Source of the DNA: Catalinimonas alkaloidigena
Lineage (GTDB): Bacteria > Bacteroidota > Bacteroidia > Cytophagales > Cyclobacteriaceae
NCBI RefSeq assembly: GCF_029504655.1
Contig: NZ_JAQFIL010000001.1
Span: 6,577,001 to 6,641,000, forward strand
Reading direction: 5' to 3'
DNA length: 64,000 bases
Both the position numbers and the translations under genes were made by a program. Positions 63,753-64,000 of this stretch are shown in pieces. Below the pieces are notes generated by a model, which did no database searches, was not told where the DNA came from, and saw only the letters and a program-made list of their open reading frames with translations. How positions within the stretch are numbered: the first letter of the stretch is position 1; each line of letters begins with the position of its first letter.

Positions 63753-64000
63753 ATGTTAAGAGCTTATCTTGAATTTCTTTGTTCTCTACAACTGAATCAT
63801 CAGTTGGCTAAGGTCAAAAGTTTTGAAGCTGATCTGAAAGGAACACTTAATCCCAGCAAGCTGCTGAACAGGCTTTTTTTTGTACAAAACCACTGGCTGG
63901 ATTTTGACGCTTTTTTTCAACTGTACGTAAGCAGGTACCAGGATTTGGTCACAGTCCAATTCCCGAAATTAGATAAGCAGCAGCTTATGAGTGGCCTGAA
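63753..64000 (+). CDS. Partial gene of unknown function at the right edge
   Basis: An ATG at 63753 opens 82 codons that run off the window: MLRAYLEFLCSLQLNHQLAK, then SKLLNRLFFVQNHWLDFDAF and SRYQDLVTVQFPKLDKQQLM. The frame is open from 63699. Composition is coding-like, mostly helical and without a signal peptide. The visible part is not enough to name a family. It is divergent from the PSD1/DUF1501 cluster. Confidence 0.6.
   Translation, partial: MLRAYLEFLCSLQLNHQLAKVKSFEADLKGTLNPSKLLNRLFFVQNHWLDFDAFFQLYVSRYQDLVTVQFPKLDKQQLMSGL

Noticed and set aside
1..64000. CRISPR arrays and tRNA/rRNA genes
   Set aside because: No regularly spaced repeats and no tRNA T-arm consensus in a cloverleaf context were found in any intergenic gap; this is by eye and a dedicated scan would be more reliable.

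Overview
The window reads as a chromosomal segment of a Bacteroidota bacterium, probably a marine Cytophagales member. This is an inference from gene content: a type IX secretion sorting domain, a TonB receptor with DUF4249 partner, a Bvu_2165-like HU/DUF4469 protein, a membrane-anchored AraC-type regulator, and at least one promoter of the Bacteroidetes TTTG-N18-TAnnTTTG form. No rRNA, tRNA or CRISPR array was seen. GC is moderate in most genes, but several accessory genes (DUF2971, the Septu-like pair, the NACHT protein) are visibly AT-rich.

Layout. 1-13.4 kb is mostly housekeeping: a partial membrane regulator, a DUF4168 exported protein, prfC, a DUF2971 protein, a YciI-like protein, a cystathionine gamma-synthase/lyase, a TVP38/TMEM64 membrane protein, an M20 peptidase, lpdA, a YjjG-type HAD phosphatase and a GMC oxidoreductase with its gluconate-dehydrogenase-subunit-3-like partner. 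13.9-24.3 kb holds a 1436-residue multidomain T9SS cargo protein and a three-gene operon (TonB receptor, DUF4249 lipoprotein, macroglobulin-like protein) joined by 4-bp overlaps. 24.5-29.3 kb has an aspartoacylase-like M14 enzyme and pruA; between them sits a Septu-like ATPase/HNH pair framed by two identical 30-bp direct repeats. 29.4-32.8 kb has two related transthyretin-like-domain proteins, one a trypsin-like protease, both without signal peptides.

32.9-41.2 kb is an accessory zone rich in broken genes: a frameshifted RAYT transposase, a UPF0175/DUF3368 toxin-antitoxin pair, a nucleotidyltransferase cut by an in-frame stop, a large NACHT-type NTPase whose reading frame breaks at an A6-T4-A6 tract, and a PIN toxin interrupted by repeat DNA. 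Three hairpin elements (two at the RAYT gene, one at 47.3 kb) share a loop motif while one of them has an unrelated but still complementary stem. They are the best candidate for an undescribed repeat family here.

41.3-48.5 kb carries exported Gfo/Idh/MocA and beta-propeller proteins, a membrane winged-helix regulator and small lipoproteins. 49.3-63.6 kb is one long minus-strand cluster of three consecutive pairs, each a planctomycete-type cytochrome/DUF1549/DUF1553 (PSD1) protein followed by a Tat-exported DUF1501 protein. The third PSD1 gene is split by a frameshift. A partial plus-strand gene leaves the window at 64 kb.
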